Origin: CAILHX01 sp036561085
Lineage (GTDB): Bacteria; Pseudomonadota; Gammaproteobacteria; Burkholderiales; Methylophilaceae
Direction of reading: 5' to 3'
Assembly (NCBI GenBank): GCA_036561085.1
Contig: DATBPY010000141.1
Span: forward strand, 1 to 28,047
Length of the DNA: 28,047 nt
Positions within the stretch are counted from its first letter, which is position 1. The number at the start of each line of letters is the position of its first letter. Below, in pieces: positions 1-7,558 of this stretch. The position numbers and the translations under genes were made by a program. The notes beneath the pieces are model-generated. The model saw only the letters and a program-made list of their open reading frames with translations, did not search any database and had not been told where the DNA came from.

Positions 1-1256
1 AACAACGAGATCAACAGCGGCCGCCACAATGCATGCAGGATGTCGAACAAGCTGCATTGCACCAGCCTGCCGGCGAGGATGATGGTGGGAATAACGGTCA
101 ACAGGCTGACCAGGAAGTAATAGCGGGCAACGCCGTCGATACCCCATTGCGTGCCCCATAGATAGGCAGCTACATGGATGATGGCACTGGCAAGGGCGAT
201 ACCCATCAGCAACTTCGTTTTGCCCTGGGCCATGAACACGGTACCCGCGATGCTGGATATCGACTGCAGGAAACCGACCGGCGCCAGCCACACCAGCAGC
301 TGCGCCACGCTTGCCCATTGAGGGCCAAACGCGACGCCGACGAACAACTCGCGCAATGCGAATACGCCTGCCATCAATGGTGCGGTCATGAACGCGATGA
401 CGGCGATAGTCTGTAGATAGACCCGCCCCATCTGCGCCAAGTCGCTCTGTTGCCTGCTCATCACCGGGTAAAGCGCCCTGGAGACCGCCCAGGTGATGTT
501 CTGCACCGGCAACAGCATGACCTTGTATGCCATCGAGTACACTCCCAACGCTGCAGTACCCAGTATCCGGCCTATCACCAAGCTGTCGGCATTGCGGAAG
601 AAGTAGGTGATGAGCTGGAATCCTGTCATATGCCCGGTGAAAGGCAGGATAGACTTGAATTGCATCAGGCTGGGTTTGCCGCTGGGCCGCCAGTCGGAAT
701 AGAGCCAGATCTGGATGTTGGTGAGCAGGGACATGGTCACCGCTTGTATCACCAGGCTGTAAACTCCGGCGCCCATCAATGCCGCAATGATGGCAGCGAT
801 CATCGCCACTGCCGAAGCGGCGATATCTATGAGCGCCAGCCTGCGGAATCTCGATTCGCGCTCCATTAACGCCTGGTGCGATGTCGCTGAGCTTGCCAGC
901 GGAAATACCACCGCCAGGCAACACAGGATGGGGATCAGTTCGGTTTTTTTGAAATAATGCGCGATGGCAGGCGAAAAAACCATGATCGCTAAAGCGATCA
1001 CGACGCCCAGCATGACGTTGAACCAGAACACGGTGGTGATCATCTGTTGATCGAGCTTCTCTCTTTGGATAAGCGCGGCGGCAGTCCCCTGGTCGCGCAG
1101 CAGTAATGCCAGATTCGTCACCACCGTTGCCATCGCCATGAGCCCGTAATCGGATGGCGGCAGCACTCTGGCAAGAATGAAGATATTGGCGACTTGGGAA
1201 AGTATCTTGGCTGATTGCGAAACAGCGACCCACCTGGCATTTGAAATAGCATTCAT
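1..1256 (-). CDS. Wzx-type polysaccharide flippase (MOP superfamily), 3' end cut by window
   Basis: Reading the minus strand from the ATG at 1256-1254 gives an open frame of 418 codons that runs off the window edge. The product is strongly hydrophobic with many predicted membrane segments and starts MNAISNARWVAVSQSAKILS. It contains the N-terminal stretch LARVLPPSDYGLMAMATVV, typical of the WzxC/Polysacc_synt_3 branch of the MOP exporters, and later ITYFFRNADSLVIGRILG, also characteristic. Members flip undecaprenyl-linked repeat units across the inner membrane. It lies 19 bases after the epsG stop, so it should be in the same operon and supply the flippase for the exopolysaccharide pathway. 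The family usually has about 480 residues, so roughly 60-70 C-terminal residues are missing. A Wzx rather than MurJ assignment follows from the context. Confidence 0.88.
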   Translation of the reverse strand, partial: MNAISNARWVAVSQSAKILSQVANIFILARVLPPSDYGLMAMATVVTNLALLLRDQGTAAALIQREKLDQQMITTVFWFNVMLGVVIALAIMVFSPAIAHYFKKTELIPILCCLAVVFPLASSATSHQALMERESRFRRLALIDIAASAVAMIAAIIAALMGAGVYSLVIQAVTMSLLTNIQIWLYSDWRPSGKPSLMQFKSILPFTGHMTGFQLITYFFRNADSLVIGRILGTAALGVYSMAYKVMLLPVQNITWAVSRALYPVMSRQQSDLAQMGRVYLQTIAVIAFMTAPLMAGVFALRELFVGVAFGPQWASVAQLLVWLAPVGFLQSISSIAGTVFMAQGKTKLLMGIALASAIIHVAAYLWGTQWGIDGVARYYFLVSLLTVIPTIILAGRLVQCSLFDILHALWRPLLISL

Positions 1257-1275
1257 AGGCAATTCACTCGACCGC

Positions 1276-2148
1276 TCAGAACGTATTGAGCACGACGCCT
1301 ATGGCCTGGGCGCCGGTCTCCGTGATCTGTTGCCTGACATCTTCCAGGTCGGCCAGTCGTGTCGCATTGTTGCGGGCGACGATGATCGCTCCGCGCGCGC
1401 GCGCGGCGATGAGTTGCATGTCGGAACTGGCGGTCGCGGGCGCGGTGTCGAGAATGATGACGTCGTAGCGCTGGGCCAGTTGCGTGAGCAACTCGGGGAA
1501 AGCGTGCCGGTTGAGCAATTCCTGTGGATTGGGCGGCTCGGTTCCGGCTCCCAGCACGGAGAGGTCGACAAAAGAGTCGATGCGCGACACCGCTTCCAGC
1601 CCGGCGCGGCCTACCAGAATATCGGATAGGCCGTGGGGATTGCCCAGATTGAAGATATGCTTTTGGCGCGGGCTGCGCAGGTTGGCATCGATGAGTAAGG
1701 TGGATTCGCCCAATTGCGAAAAAACCACGGCCAGGTTCGCCGCAACGTAGCTGCAACCGTCGCCTTCGTTCGCCGCAGTCACAGCAAGGGTCTGGTGCCC
1801 TTCGCTGAACCAGCGCAACACCAGCTGGCTGCGCAACGCACGTAACGCTTCCACCTGCTGCGAGAAAGGATGATAGGCCGCGACCAGATCGTCGCTGAAA
1901 CGCTCCTGGTCGAGCTGCAGATAAGGATAGTCGAACTGCAGCGCCAGCACTTGGCGGATGTCGCCTTCCGTGACCAGGCCGAGTTTGCGAGCGGCGTCGC
2001 CGAAACGCAACCCTTGCTCTTTCTGCAAGCGCAGTATGCGCTCTGCCTGTTCAGGCGTGATCTTGTCCATTTCGAGCAGTAGACGCCCGATGTTGGTTTC
2101 TGCTGTTTGCCTGGCGGCGGGCAGGGGAGTTTGGATAGGGTGGTTCAT
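1276..2148 (-). CDS. epsG: EpsG-type chain-length determinant tyrosine kinase-like ATPase with MshEN-like N-terminus
   Basis: The protein has 290 residues. The C-terminal half (about 100-290) is a BY-kinase/ParA-like P-loop domain: P-loop region ANEGDGCS (126-133), Walker A' LLIDANLR (151-158) and Walker B IILDTAPA (231-238). It ends ...GVVLNTF with no C-terminal tyrosine cluster, as is usual for EpsG-family proteins. The N-terminus has two 24-residue motifs (19-42 and 48-71) separated by 5 residues, which match the MshEN/GspE N-terminal c-di-GMP-binding layout. Together with EpsF, the family co-polymerase, it should control polymer length. Oddities are a Cys at residue 132, where the P-loop Lys (or the Arg I recall in EpsG relatives) would sit, and DAN in place of DAD in Walker A'. 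It lies 46 bases after epsF. The family call is firm; kinase activity is doubtful. Confidence 0.9.
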   Translation of the reverse strand: MNHPIQTPLPAARQTAETNIGRLLLEMDKITPEQAERILRLQKEQGLRFGDAARKLGLVTEGDIRQVLALQFDYPYLQLDQERFSDDLVAAYHPFSQQVEALRALRSQLVLRWFSEGHQTLAVTAANEGDGCSYVAANLAVVFSQLGESTLLIDANLRSPRQKHIFNLGNPHGLSDILVGRAGLEAVSRIDSFVDLSVLGAGTEPPNPQELLNRHAFPELLTQLAQRYDVIILDTAPATASSDMQLIAARARGAIIVARNNATRLADLEDVRQQITETGAQAIGVVLNTF

Positions 2149-2194
2149 AGGGGCCTCGCTTGCTTTAGATGGGAAAGCATTAGGTGGAAAAATC

Positions 2195-3601
2195 TCAACT
2201 GGAAAAGGCCGGGCGGTTGATTCTTTTCGGCGCGAAAAACGGTTTGCGCCTACGCACGCGTTGTTTACTCAACATTCCCAGTACCGGCAGGTCCAGTGAT
2301 TCGACGATGTCGTTGCGGCTGCGCACGCGGCGGTCGGCGAATTCCATGAGCAGGCCGAAACCCAGGCCGAGGATGGTACCCACCACAACGGACAGCAGGG
2401 TGTTCAGCAGCAGCTTCGGACTGGACGCCGTGATCGGAGGCACGGCAGGATTCAGCACGGCGATCTCCGACTGGTTGTCATGGCCTTCCAGGGTGGTCTG
2501 GGTCAGGCGTTGCGAGGCTGCATCGAAGGCGTGTTGCGCATCATCCACTTCTTTTTGCAGGATGGTGTATTCATCGCGTTGGCGGTTGAGCTGCAACACC
2601 TTGGCTTTTTGCGCCCCGAGCGCGGAACGCAGTTCGGATTCGCGCTGCCCGAGGATGGTGGCCGAGCCGCTCAAGCTGTTCGATACCGCCTTGATCTCGT
2701 TATTGAGATTGGCACGGCTTTTCTCTACCTGCGCCAATGCGGCCTGATACTCGGGGTGGTTCTTGTCCAGCTTCTCCGACAATTGCGCCAGCTTGCTCTC
2801 ATCCTGCGACAGCTGCGATTTGAGCGTCTGGATCAGCGGGTTGGAGATGACATCGGGAGAGTCTCCGGCATTGGTGGCGGCGCTGCGCTGGCGCGATGCC
2901 GCTTCGAAACGCTGGGACTGGGCTGTTACTAATTGAGTGGAAAGGTCGTTGAGCCGCGCATTCTCGACGTCCATGCGTTCGTCATTGCTGGAGAATCCTT
3001 TTTCTTCCTGGTATTTGGACAGCTTCTCTTGCGCGACCCTGATCTTGTCGCGCAATACCTGGGTCTGATCGTTCAGATAGCTGGAGGCTTCCTGCGAGGG
3101 CCCTACTTTGAGTTGCAGGTTGGTCTGTTGATAGGCCAGGGCAAAAGCGTTGGCGACATCGGCGGCGAACTTGGGGTCGGCAGCGGTAAAGCTGATATCG
3201 ATCATGCTGCTTTCGCGAGAGGGGTCTATCTTCAGCTTAGCCAGCAGCAGGTCGGCTATCCAATTGCGGATATCGCCTTTGCCTTCGGCTTCTTCCTTGA
3301 ACGACTTTTGATAACCGGGGTCGGAGGCGAGCTTCAGTTGATCGACCACTTTCAGGGCTACGCTATGGCTTTGGATGATGTCTTCTTGCGTCACCATGTA
3401 ACCCGGCAGCAATTGCGCAGGCAAAGTCAGGCCGGTGACCGGGTCTGCCCCTTTGAAATTGACGACGACGGAAGCAGTCGCCAGATAGCGTTCCGGCAAC
3501 ACCAGACTGACTGCGATGGTACTCGCCACGGTGAGTATAAGCGTGACAAGAATGACCTTGTAGCGCGCGCGCAGGATCAACAGGAATCGAGAGAAGCTCA
3601 T
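2195..3601 (-). CDS. epsF: EpsF-type chain length determinant protein (Wzz/PCP family)
   Basis: The protein has 468 residues. A first membrane helix lies at about 13-34 (KVILVTLILTVASTIAVSLV). A long periplasmic part follows, predicted largely coiled coil at about 150-380 and rich in K, E, Q and L. A second helix lies at about 402-425 (LLLNTLLSVVVGTILGLGFG), followed by a short basic cytoplasmic tail. Polysaccharide co-polymerases of this type sit in the inner membrane, bind the Wzy polymerase system and set chain length. Partners are the adjacent EpsG (ATPase) and EpsE (outer-membrane export). The start ATG at 3601 follows the epsE stop by 49 bases. Length and architecture are normal for the XrtB-associated EpsF family. 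The sequence ends in a basic PFFAPKRINRP tail, compatible with contact to EpsG. Confidence 0.92.
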   Translation of the reverse strand: MSFSRFLLILRARYKVILVTLILTVASTIAVSLVLPERYLATASVVVNFKGADPVTGLTLPAQLLPGYMVTQEDIIQSHSVALKVVDQLKLASDPGYQKSFKEEAEGKGDIRNWIADLLLAKLKIDPSRESSMIDISFTAADPKFAADVANAFALAYQQTNLQLKVGPSQEASSYLNDQTQVLRDKIRVAQEKLSKYQEEKGFSSNDERMDVENARLNDLSTQLVTAQSQRFEAASRQRSAATNAGDSPDVISNPLIQTLKSQLSQDESKLAQLSEKLDKNHPEYQAALAQVEKSRANLNNEIKAVSNSLSGSATILGQRESELRSALGAQKAKVLQLNRQRDEYTILQKEVDDAQHAFDAASQRLTQTTLEGHDNQSEIAVLNPAVPPITASSPKLLLNTLLSVVVGTILGLGFGLLMEFADRRVRSRNDIVESLDLPVLGMLSKQRVRRRKPFFAPKRINRPAFSS

Positions 3602-3650
3602 ATCGTACCTTTCGTTGTGGAGTTTTTCATGACGCTATTCATGATGTTAT

Positions 3651-4469
3651 TTAGAACAGGCTTTCCCGCACGTAGACCACATCGTCCACTTGCAGTACAT
3701 CGTCATGCTTGGCTTTGATGTCCTGGGTCTGGCCGCTCGCAGTGTGGCGCTTGATGTGCATATTCTTGTCGGTGCCGCGAGGGGTCAGCCCGCCGCCCAC
3801 AGAGAGTGCTTGCAACACGGTCATGTTGCGCTGCAGCCGATAGGCGCCGGGGTGCTGCACTTCACCGTAGATATAGAAATTCGGCGCTCTTTCCACATAC
3901 AGGATGTCGCCGCCGGTGAGTTGCTTGTCTTTTTGCATATCCACCGAGCTCACCAGGTCGTTGAGGTTGAGTTGCTCTCTGACGTTGGTGCCGTTCGCGC
4001 GGTGGATCAGGGTCACTTCATCGCCGCCATCCGGTACTACCCCCCCCGCCAATGCCAGTGCATCGATCACGGATATCTTGTTGTCGATGGGGAAGCGGCC
4101 GGGTTTGAGCACCTCGCCCAGCACCGAAACCTGCTGGCTTTGCATCAGCGTCACCACGATGTTGACCTCCGCCTTGCGTAGAAAAGCGCCGCTTACAAGC
4201 AGACCGGCGATCTTTTTCTGGGCGTCGGAGGCGGTCAGGCCGCCTATTTTGACCTCCCCGATCAGCGGGAAGCCGATGTTGCCGTTTTCGCCGACACGGG
4301 TTTCAAGTTCCAGTTCAGGATGGTCGTAAACCGTGATCTTGATCTGGTCGCCTGACCCCAGCACCACGTCGCCTGTAGCGGCAGCAGCAGCGCACGTCAT
4401 CCACACGGACATCAGGATCAATAGAACACCTGTTGCGAATCTTTTCATAACATTTCCTTTTGAACTCAT
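3651..4469 (-). CDS. epsE: EpsE-type polysaccharide export protein (Wza-like, Poly_export/SLBB)
   Basis: From ATG 4469 the protein has 272 residues. It has a signal peptide (MKRFATGVLLILMSVW, cleavage probably after the Ala run). The Poly_export domain follows, with the typical LGSGDQIKITVYDHPELE (about residues 36-53) and FPLIGEVKIGGLT, and then SLBB-type segments containing VSVLGEVLKPGRFPI and NFYIYGEVQHPGAYRLQ. It should form or gate the periplasmic/outer-membrane channel for the polymer. The ATG at 4469 overlaps the epsD stop as ATGA and is preceded by GGAGG five bases upstream, so I prefer it to the in-frame GTG at 4481. An inner ATG at 4448 directly before MKRF is also possible. There is no lipobox Cys at the N-terminus, unlike Wza. 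Confidence 0.92.
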   Translation of the reverse strand: MSSKGNVMKRFATGVLLILMSVWMTCAAAAATGDVVLGSGDQIKITVYDHPELELETRVGENGNIGFPLIGEVKIGGLTASDAQKKIAGLLVSGAFLRKAEVNIVVTLMQSQQVSVLGEVLKPGRFPIDNKISVIDALALAGGVVPDGGDEVTLIHRANGTNVREQLNLNDLVSSVDMQKDKQLTGGDILYVERAPNFYIYGEVQHPGAYRLQRNMTVLQALSVGGGLTPRGTDKNMHIKRHTASGQTQDIKAKHDDVLQVDDVVYVRESLF

Positions 4470-5467
4470 GGGAGCCTCCACGTATTGCTTTTAGTAGTTA
4501 CGGTGACGCGCCCGAAATGAGTGTCGGCGGATTGCGACAATCGGGCAGAAGTGAGTGGCACGGTCTTTTCTTCAGTCGTAGGCTTCTCAGCCATGGGGTT
4601 GGCATCGAAGTATTCGATCCTGGCCAGTTTGCGCAGTCGCTCGATCTCGACAAGCTGCGCCTGCTTGCGTTTCGCATTGAGCAGGTAGCGCCTGATCTGC
4701 GGCTTGGCCTGCGCCTCGTCTATGGGATCGTCGCTGATGCTTTGCACTGAAGCCATCAGTACCATATCCGGCATCCTGATCATGGTGAGACCCCCTACCG
4801 GCGTATTCAGTAATTGCCGGGCCAGGTCGGTAGGCAGGTCGGTAGTGCTGCGCTCGGCGAGCAGCCGTTCGAAACGCACATCATGCTGCACCAGCCAATT
4901 GCCCATGTCATTGAGGTTACCGGCTTTATAGAACGCAGCCCTGGCTTCGTCGCTGAAATCCTTGAGCGGCAGAACGATCTCGTTCAGCGCGAATATCTTG
5001 CGATGACGGAAATATTCCGGATGCGCGTTGTAATACTCGTGGATCTCGGTTTCGCTAGGCTCGTCCAGCGAGGCCGTGACGCTACGTAGATAGGCTTGTG
5101 CCAGAATCTGCGCCTTGGCCTTGTTTATCGCCGCCTGGGTCTCGGGGTCATGATCCAGCTTGGCTTTGAAGGCGGCTGTCTGCAGTAAGCGACGGTCGAT
5201 CAGGTCATTCAATACCTGCTTGCCTGCCTGCTCTTGCAATGAGGGTTGTACGTTCATTTGTGTCAGTTCCGTATTGACCTGATATAAAGTGACTTCTTCA
5301 CCGTTGACACGGGCCACTACCTGATCCTGCGTCTTGTCCTTGGGGCCGCACCCGGTAAGCGCTAGCGAAGATGCCACAACCATCAGGCTGATCGCATTTA
5401 TGGCAGGGTGGGTAGGGTGAGGACGCAACAGACGCTCCTTCGACAGCGATGGGCATTCAGCATCCAT
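4466..5467 (-). CDS. epsD: EpsD-family peptidyl-prolyl cis-trans isomerase-like lipoprotein
   Basis: From ATG 5467 the protein has 333 residues. The N-terminal hydrophobic segment ends in the lipobox SLALTGC, with the lipidated Cys at residue 40, so this should be an envelope lipoprotein. The region from QDQVVARVNGEEVTLYQVN to about residue 160 resembles the SurA/PpiD N-terminal chaperone module. The part beginning RHRKIFALNEIVLPL is where a parvulin-type domain would lie but is divergent. EpsD-family proteins occur only in PEP-CTERM-type exopolysaccharide loci; their substrate is unknown. The stop overlaps the epsE ATG and the start overlaps the upstream gene's stop as TGATG, so translation is probably coupled. 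A GTG one codon earlier (5470) is an alternative start. The PPIase activity is a family label, not shown by conserved residues. Confidence 0.85.
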   Translation of the reverse strand: MDAECPSLSKERLLRPHPTHPAINAISLMVVASSLALTGCGPKDKTQDQVVARVNGEEVTLYQVNTELTQMNVQPSLQEQAGKQVLNDLIDRRLLQTAAFKAKLDHDPETQAAINKAKAQILAQAYLRSVTASLDEPSETEIHEYYNAHPEYFRHRKIFALNEIVLPLKDFSDEARAAFYKAGNLNDMGNWLVQHDVRFERLLAERSTTDLPTDLARQLLNTPVGGLTMIRMPDMVLMASVQSISDDPIDEAQAKPQIRRYLLNAKRKQAQLVEIERLRKLARIEYFDANPMAEKPTTEEKTVPLTSARLSQSADTHFGRVTVTTKSNTWRLP

Positions 5468-5988
5468 CACGCATAGGAAAAGCTATTCATGTCGGGGCGA
5501 CGGCGCAAGCGGAATGCCACAAGCCCGACACCTATCACCAACATGGCCCAGACTTCGGGCCCGGCCATTTGGGCGCTGTAAACACTGGTTCCGGTGTCTT
5601 GCGACACATGGTTACCTATGGCAAGCCGATGCGCATTGACCGCCTGGAATGAAGGAGAAGTTGCGCCAGCCCCGGTCGTCACGGCGGAGAAACCTGAGCC
5701 GTTTCTCACAGCGTCTGAAGCCGGCATGGTGGACGGCATGCCCGCTCCGGGCGAGTCGATGGCAGTATCGGCATCGGCTGACGGCATGGACAGCAGAAAG
5801 AATTCGTTGAATGATGCATTCGCCAACATGCCGATGCTGCTGAACATCGCATCATCGTCGTTAGAGGCTAGCGTTGCGGGCTTGGCATTGGCCGCAGCGG
5901 GGAACATAAGGCAACTCAGTAGCAGGGCTGGTGCCATGCGAATTACAGTGGGTACTACGCTCTTACTAAATACACTTTTGTTAAACAT
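5467..5988 (-). CDS. Small exported protein with PEP-CTERM-like C-terminal sorting signal
   Basis: The protein has 173 residues from ATG 5988, which has AAGGAG six bases upstream; the GTG one codon earlier is not needed. There is a signal peptide (IRMAPALLLSCLMFPAAANA, cleaved near residue 36). A low-complexity middle rich in S, A, T, G and D follows. The C-terminus has the three-part exosortase signal: short motif GPEVWAML, hydrophobic helix VIGVGLVAF, then Arg cluster RLRRR. The motif is GPE rather than canonical PEP, a variant I associate with betaproteobacterial PEP-CTERM proteins. Nine more residues (PDMNSFSYA) follow the Arg cluster, which is unusual. It is the first gene of the epsD-E-F-G-wzx run, which suggests a structural or accessory role in the exopolysaccharide matrix. 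The exosortase that would process it is outside the window. Confidence 0.78.
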   Translation of the reverse strand: MFNKSVFSKSVVPTVIRMAPALLLSCLMFPAAANAKPATLASNDDDAMFSSIGMLANASFNEFFLLSMPSADADTAIDSPGAGMPSTMPASDAVRNGSGFSAVTTGAGATSPSFQAVNAHRLAIGNHVSQDTGTSVYSAQMAGPEVWAMLVIGVGLVAFRLRRRPDMNSFSYA

Positions 5989-6051
5989 CACTTACTCCTT
6001 TTTAATCTGGGAACCATGTTTCAAGGAACACGGTAAGCTCGATCAAGGAGC

Positions 6052-6067
6052 AGCAATTCTTATGCCA
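6052..6067 (-). promoter_or_regulatory. Putative sigma-54 (RpoN) promoter for the PEP-CTERM/epsDEFG operon
   Basis: On the minus strand the sequence is TGGCATAAGAATTGCT. It matches the -24/-12 consensus TGGCAY-N5-TTGCW at every defined position, with the exact 10-base gap between GG and GC. The expected start is near 6041, giving a leader of about 50 bases to ATG 5988. The rest of 5989-6120 is AT-rich, with short inverted repeats (ATTAT...ATAAT near 6075-6105) that could hold an activator site. No terminator is evident after epsB. Confidence 0.72.
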
Positions 6068-6120
6068 TCTTGGATTATTATGTAATTATCATTTAATAAT
6101 CATATTGTTATAGTGTGATA

Positions 6121-7503
6121 TCAGTAGGCGCTATCGCCTTTGACCACGATGCGTACGGTTTTGAAAATGATCCATACGTCGAGCGGAAGCGACCAGTTGC
6201 GCATGTATTCGATGTCGAGATGGATGCGTTTTTCCATTTTCTCGATCTGTTCTGTTTCTCCCCTGGAGCCGTTCACCTGCGCCCATCCCGTGATGCCCGG
6301 CTTGACCTTGTGGCGCAGCATGTAGCCTTTGATGAGTTTGCGATATAGCTCATTGTGCGCGACCGCATGGGGGCGAGGGCCTACGATGCTCATGCGTCCC
6401 TGCAGCACATTGATGAATTGCGGCAGTTCGTCCAGCGAGGTCCTGCGCAGGATCTTGCCGAAAGGCGTGACGCGCATGTCGTTCTTTTGCGCCTGTTGCA
6501 CATTGGAGCCGTCTTCACATACCGTCATGGAACGGAATTTGTAGACCATGATCTCTTCGCCGTTAAGGCCGTAGCGCCTTTGCTTGAAGATCACTGGCCC
6601 GGGCGAGGTCAGCTTGACGGCCGCCGCGATGAGGGCCATGGGCACCAGCAGCATGAGTAGAATAAGGCTGGCGAAGACGATATCGCTGGCGCGCTTGACT
6701 GCGATCTCGATGCCAAGGAACGGCGTTTCCAGTATCGACACCACCGGAATGCCGTGGATGTCGTCGAATCGCGACTGGATCAGATCGAACACAAAGATAT
6801 CCGGCACGAAGTAGACGGAGGCGGTGGAGTCGCGTATCTCATCCAGCAGTTTGACGATGCGGGGTTGTACCGACATGGGCAGGCAGATAAAGACGATATG
6901 GGTGCGATGCTCGCGCACATAGGCGGCCATATCCGCCACTGTACCCAGCAGGGGCGCGCTCAGGACCTGGGCTTGGCGTTCCGGGACGCGGTCGTCGAAG
7001 TATCCTTCGATCTTCATGAACAGGTAAGGGTCGCGTTCGATGCGGTTCAACAGCTTGGCGCTGATGTTATTCGCGCCGACGATCACCACCGAACGTACCT
7101 GTTTTCCTTTCAACTCGCCTGTCGCAGCCCTGTGCACCAGGAAATGCGCCAGAAGCAGGGCGCATGGCGTGGTCAATATCCAGACCAGCAGCACTTTGGT
7201 CGAATATTCAAGATACAGGTCGGTGGCATACCCCAGAAATCCCAGTATCGCCACCACCGCGATCCAGCCGTAGAGTATCTTGCTGGCATGCAACACAGGC
7301 TTTCCCTGGCGCCATGAATGGTAGAGCTCAATCTCATCGTAGACATGGGCGGATATGAAAAAGGTAAGGACTGCCAGCAGCAGATAATGCCCATCGTAGA
7401 ACTCCCCCAGCAGTACAGTGACCACCCATAGCATGGCCGTGATCACGAACGGATCCAGCAGGCGTTTGGCAGTTGCAATGAGGGGGATATCGTCAATGAT
7501 CAT
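6121..7503 (-). CDS. epsB: Undecaprenyl-phosphate sugar-1-phosphate transferase (initiating glycosyltransferase, WcaJ/EpsB-like)
   Basis: The protein has 460 residues. The N-terminal half has about four membrane helices (residues 15-130). A Rossmann-like CoA-binding segment follows (VRSVVIVGANNISAKLLNRI, about 145-165), as in bacterial polyprenyl glycosylphosphotransferases of the undecaprenyl-phosphate glucose phosphotransferase type. The C-terminal catalytic domain starts at a fifth helix (KRASDIVFASLILLMLLVP). It contains FKQRRYGLNGEEIMVYKFRS, RRTSLDELPQF, SIVGPRPHAVAHNE and KPGITGWAQVNGSRG, all hallmarks of the family. It transfers a sugar phosphate, probably Glc-1-P, from UDP-sugar to undecaprenyl phosphate, the first committed step of the exopolysaccharide. 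It sits 55 bases after epsL. The sugar specificity is inferred from the subfamily. Confidence 0.93.
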   Translation of the reverse strand: MIIDDIPLIATAKRLLDPFVITAMLWVVTVLLGEFYDGHYLLLAVLTFFISAHVYDEIELYHSWRQGKPVLHASKILYGWIAVVAILGFLGYATDLYLEYSTKVLLVWILTTPCALLLAHFLVHRAATGELKGKQVRSVVIVGANNISAKLLNRIERDPYLFMKIEGYFDDRVPERQAQVLSAPLLGTVADMAAYVREHRTHIVFICLPMSVQPRIVKLLDEIRDSTASVYFVPDIFVFDLIQSRFDDIHGIPVVSILETPFLGIEIAVKRASDIVFASLILLMLLVPMALIAAAVKLTSPGPVIFKQRRYGLNGEEIMVYKFRSMTVCEDGSNVQQAQKNDMRVTPFGKILRRTSLDELPQFINVLQGRMSIVGPRPHAVAHNELYRKLIKGYMLRHKVKPGITGWAQVNGSRGETEQIEKMEKRIHLDIEYMRNWSLPLDVWIIFKTVRIVVKGDSAY

Positions 7504-7558
7504 GGGATAGCTCGGTTATTCGGTTATGGGGCCCGCAGTTTGGAAAAGAGGCCATGCG

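Noticed and set aside
450..869. A 139-codon plus-strand frame opposite the flippase
   Set aside because: His/Gln/Arg-rich shadow translation of a membrane protein gene; no coding evidence.
2933..3718. A 261-codon plus-strand frame opposite epsF/epsE
   Set aside because: It is antisense to two well-supported genes, has no ribosome binding site and no recognisable domain.
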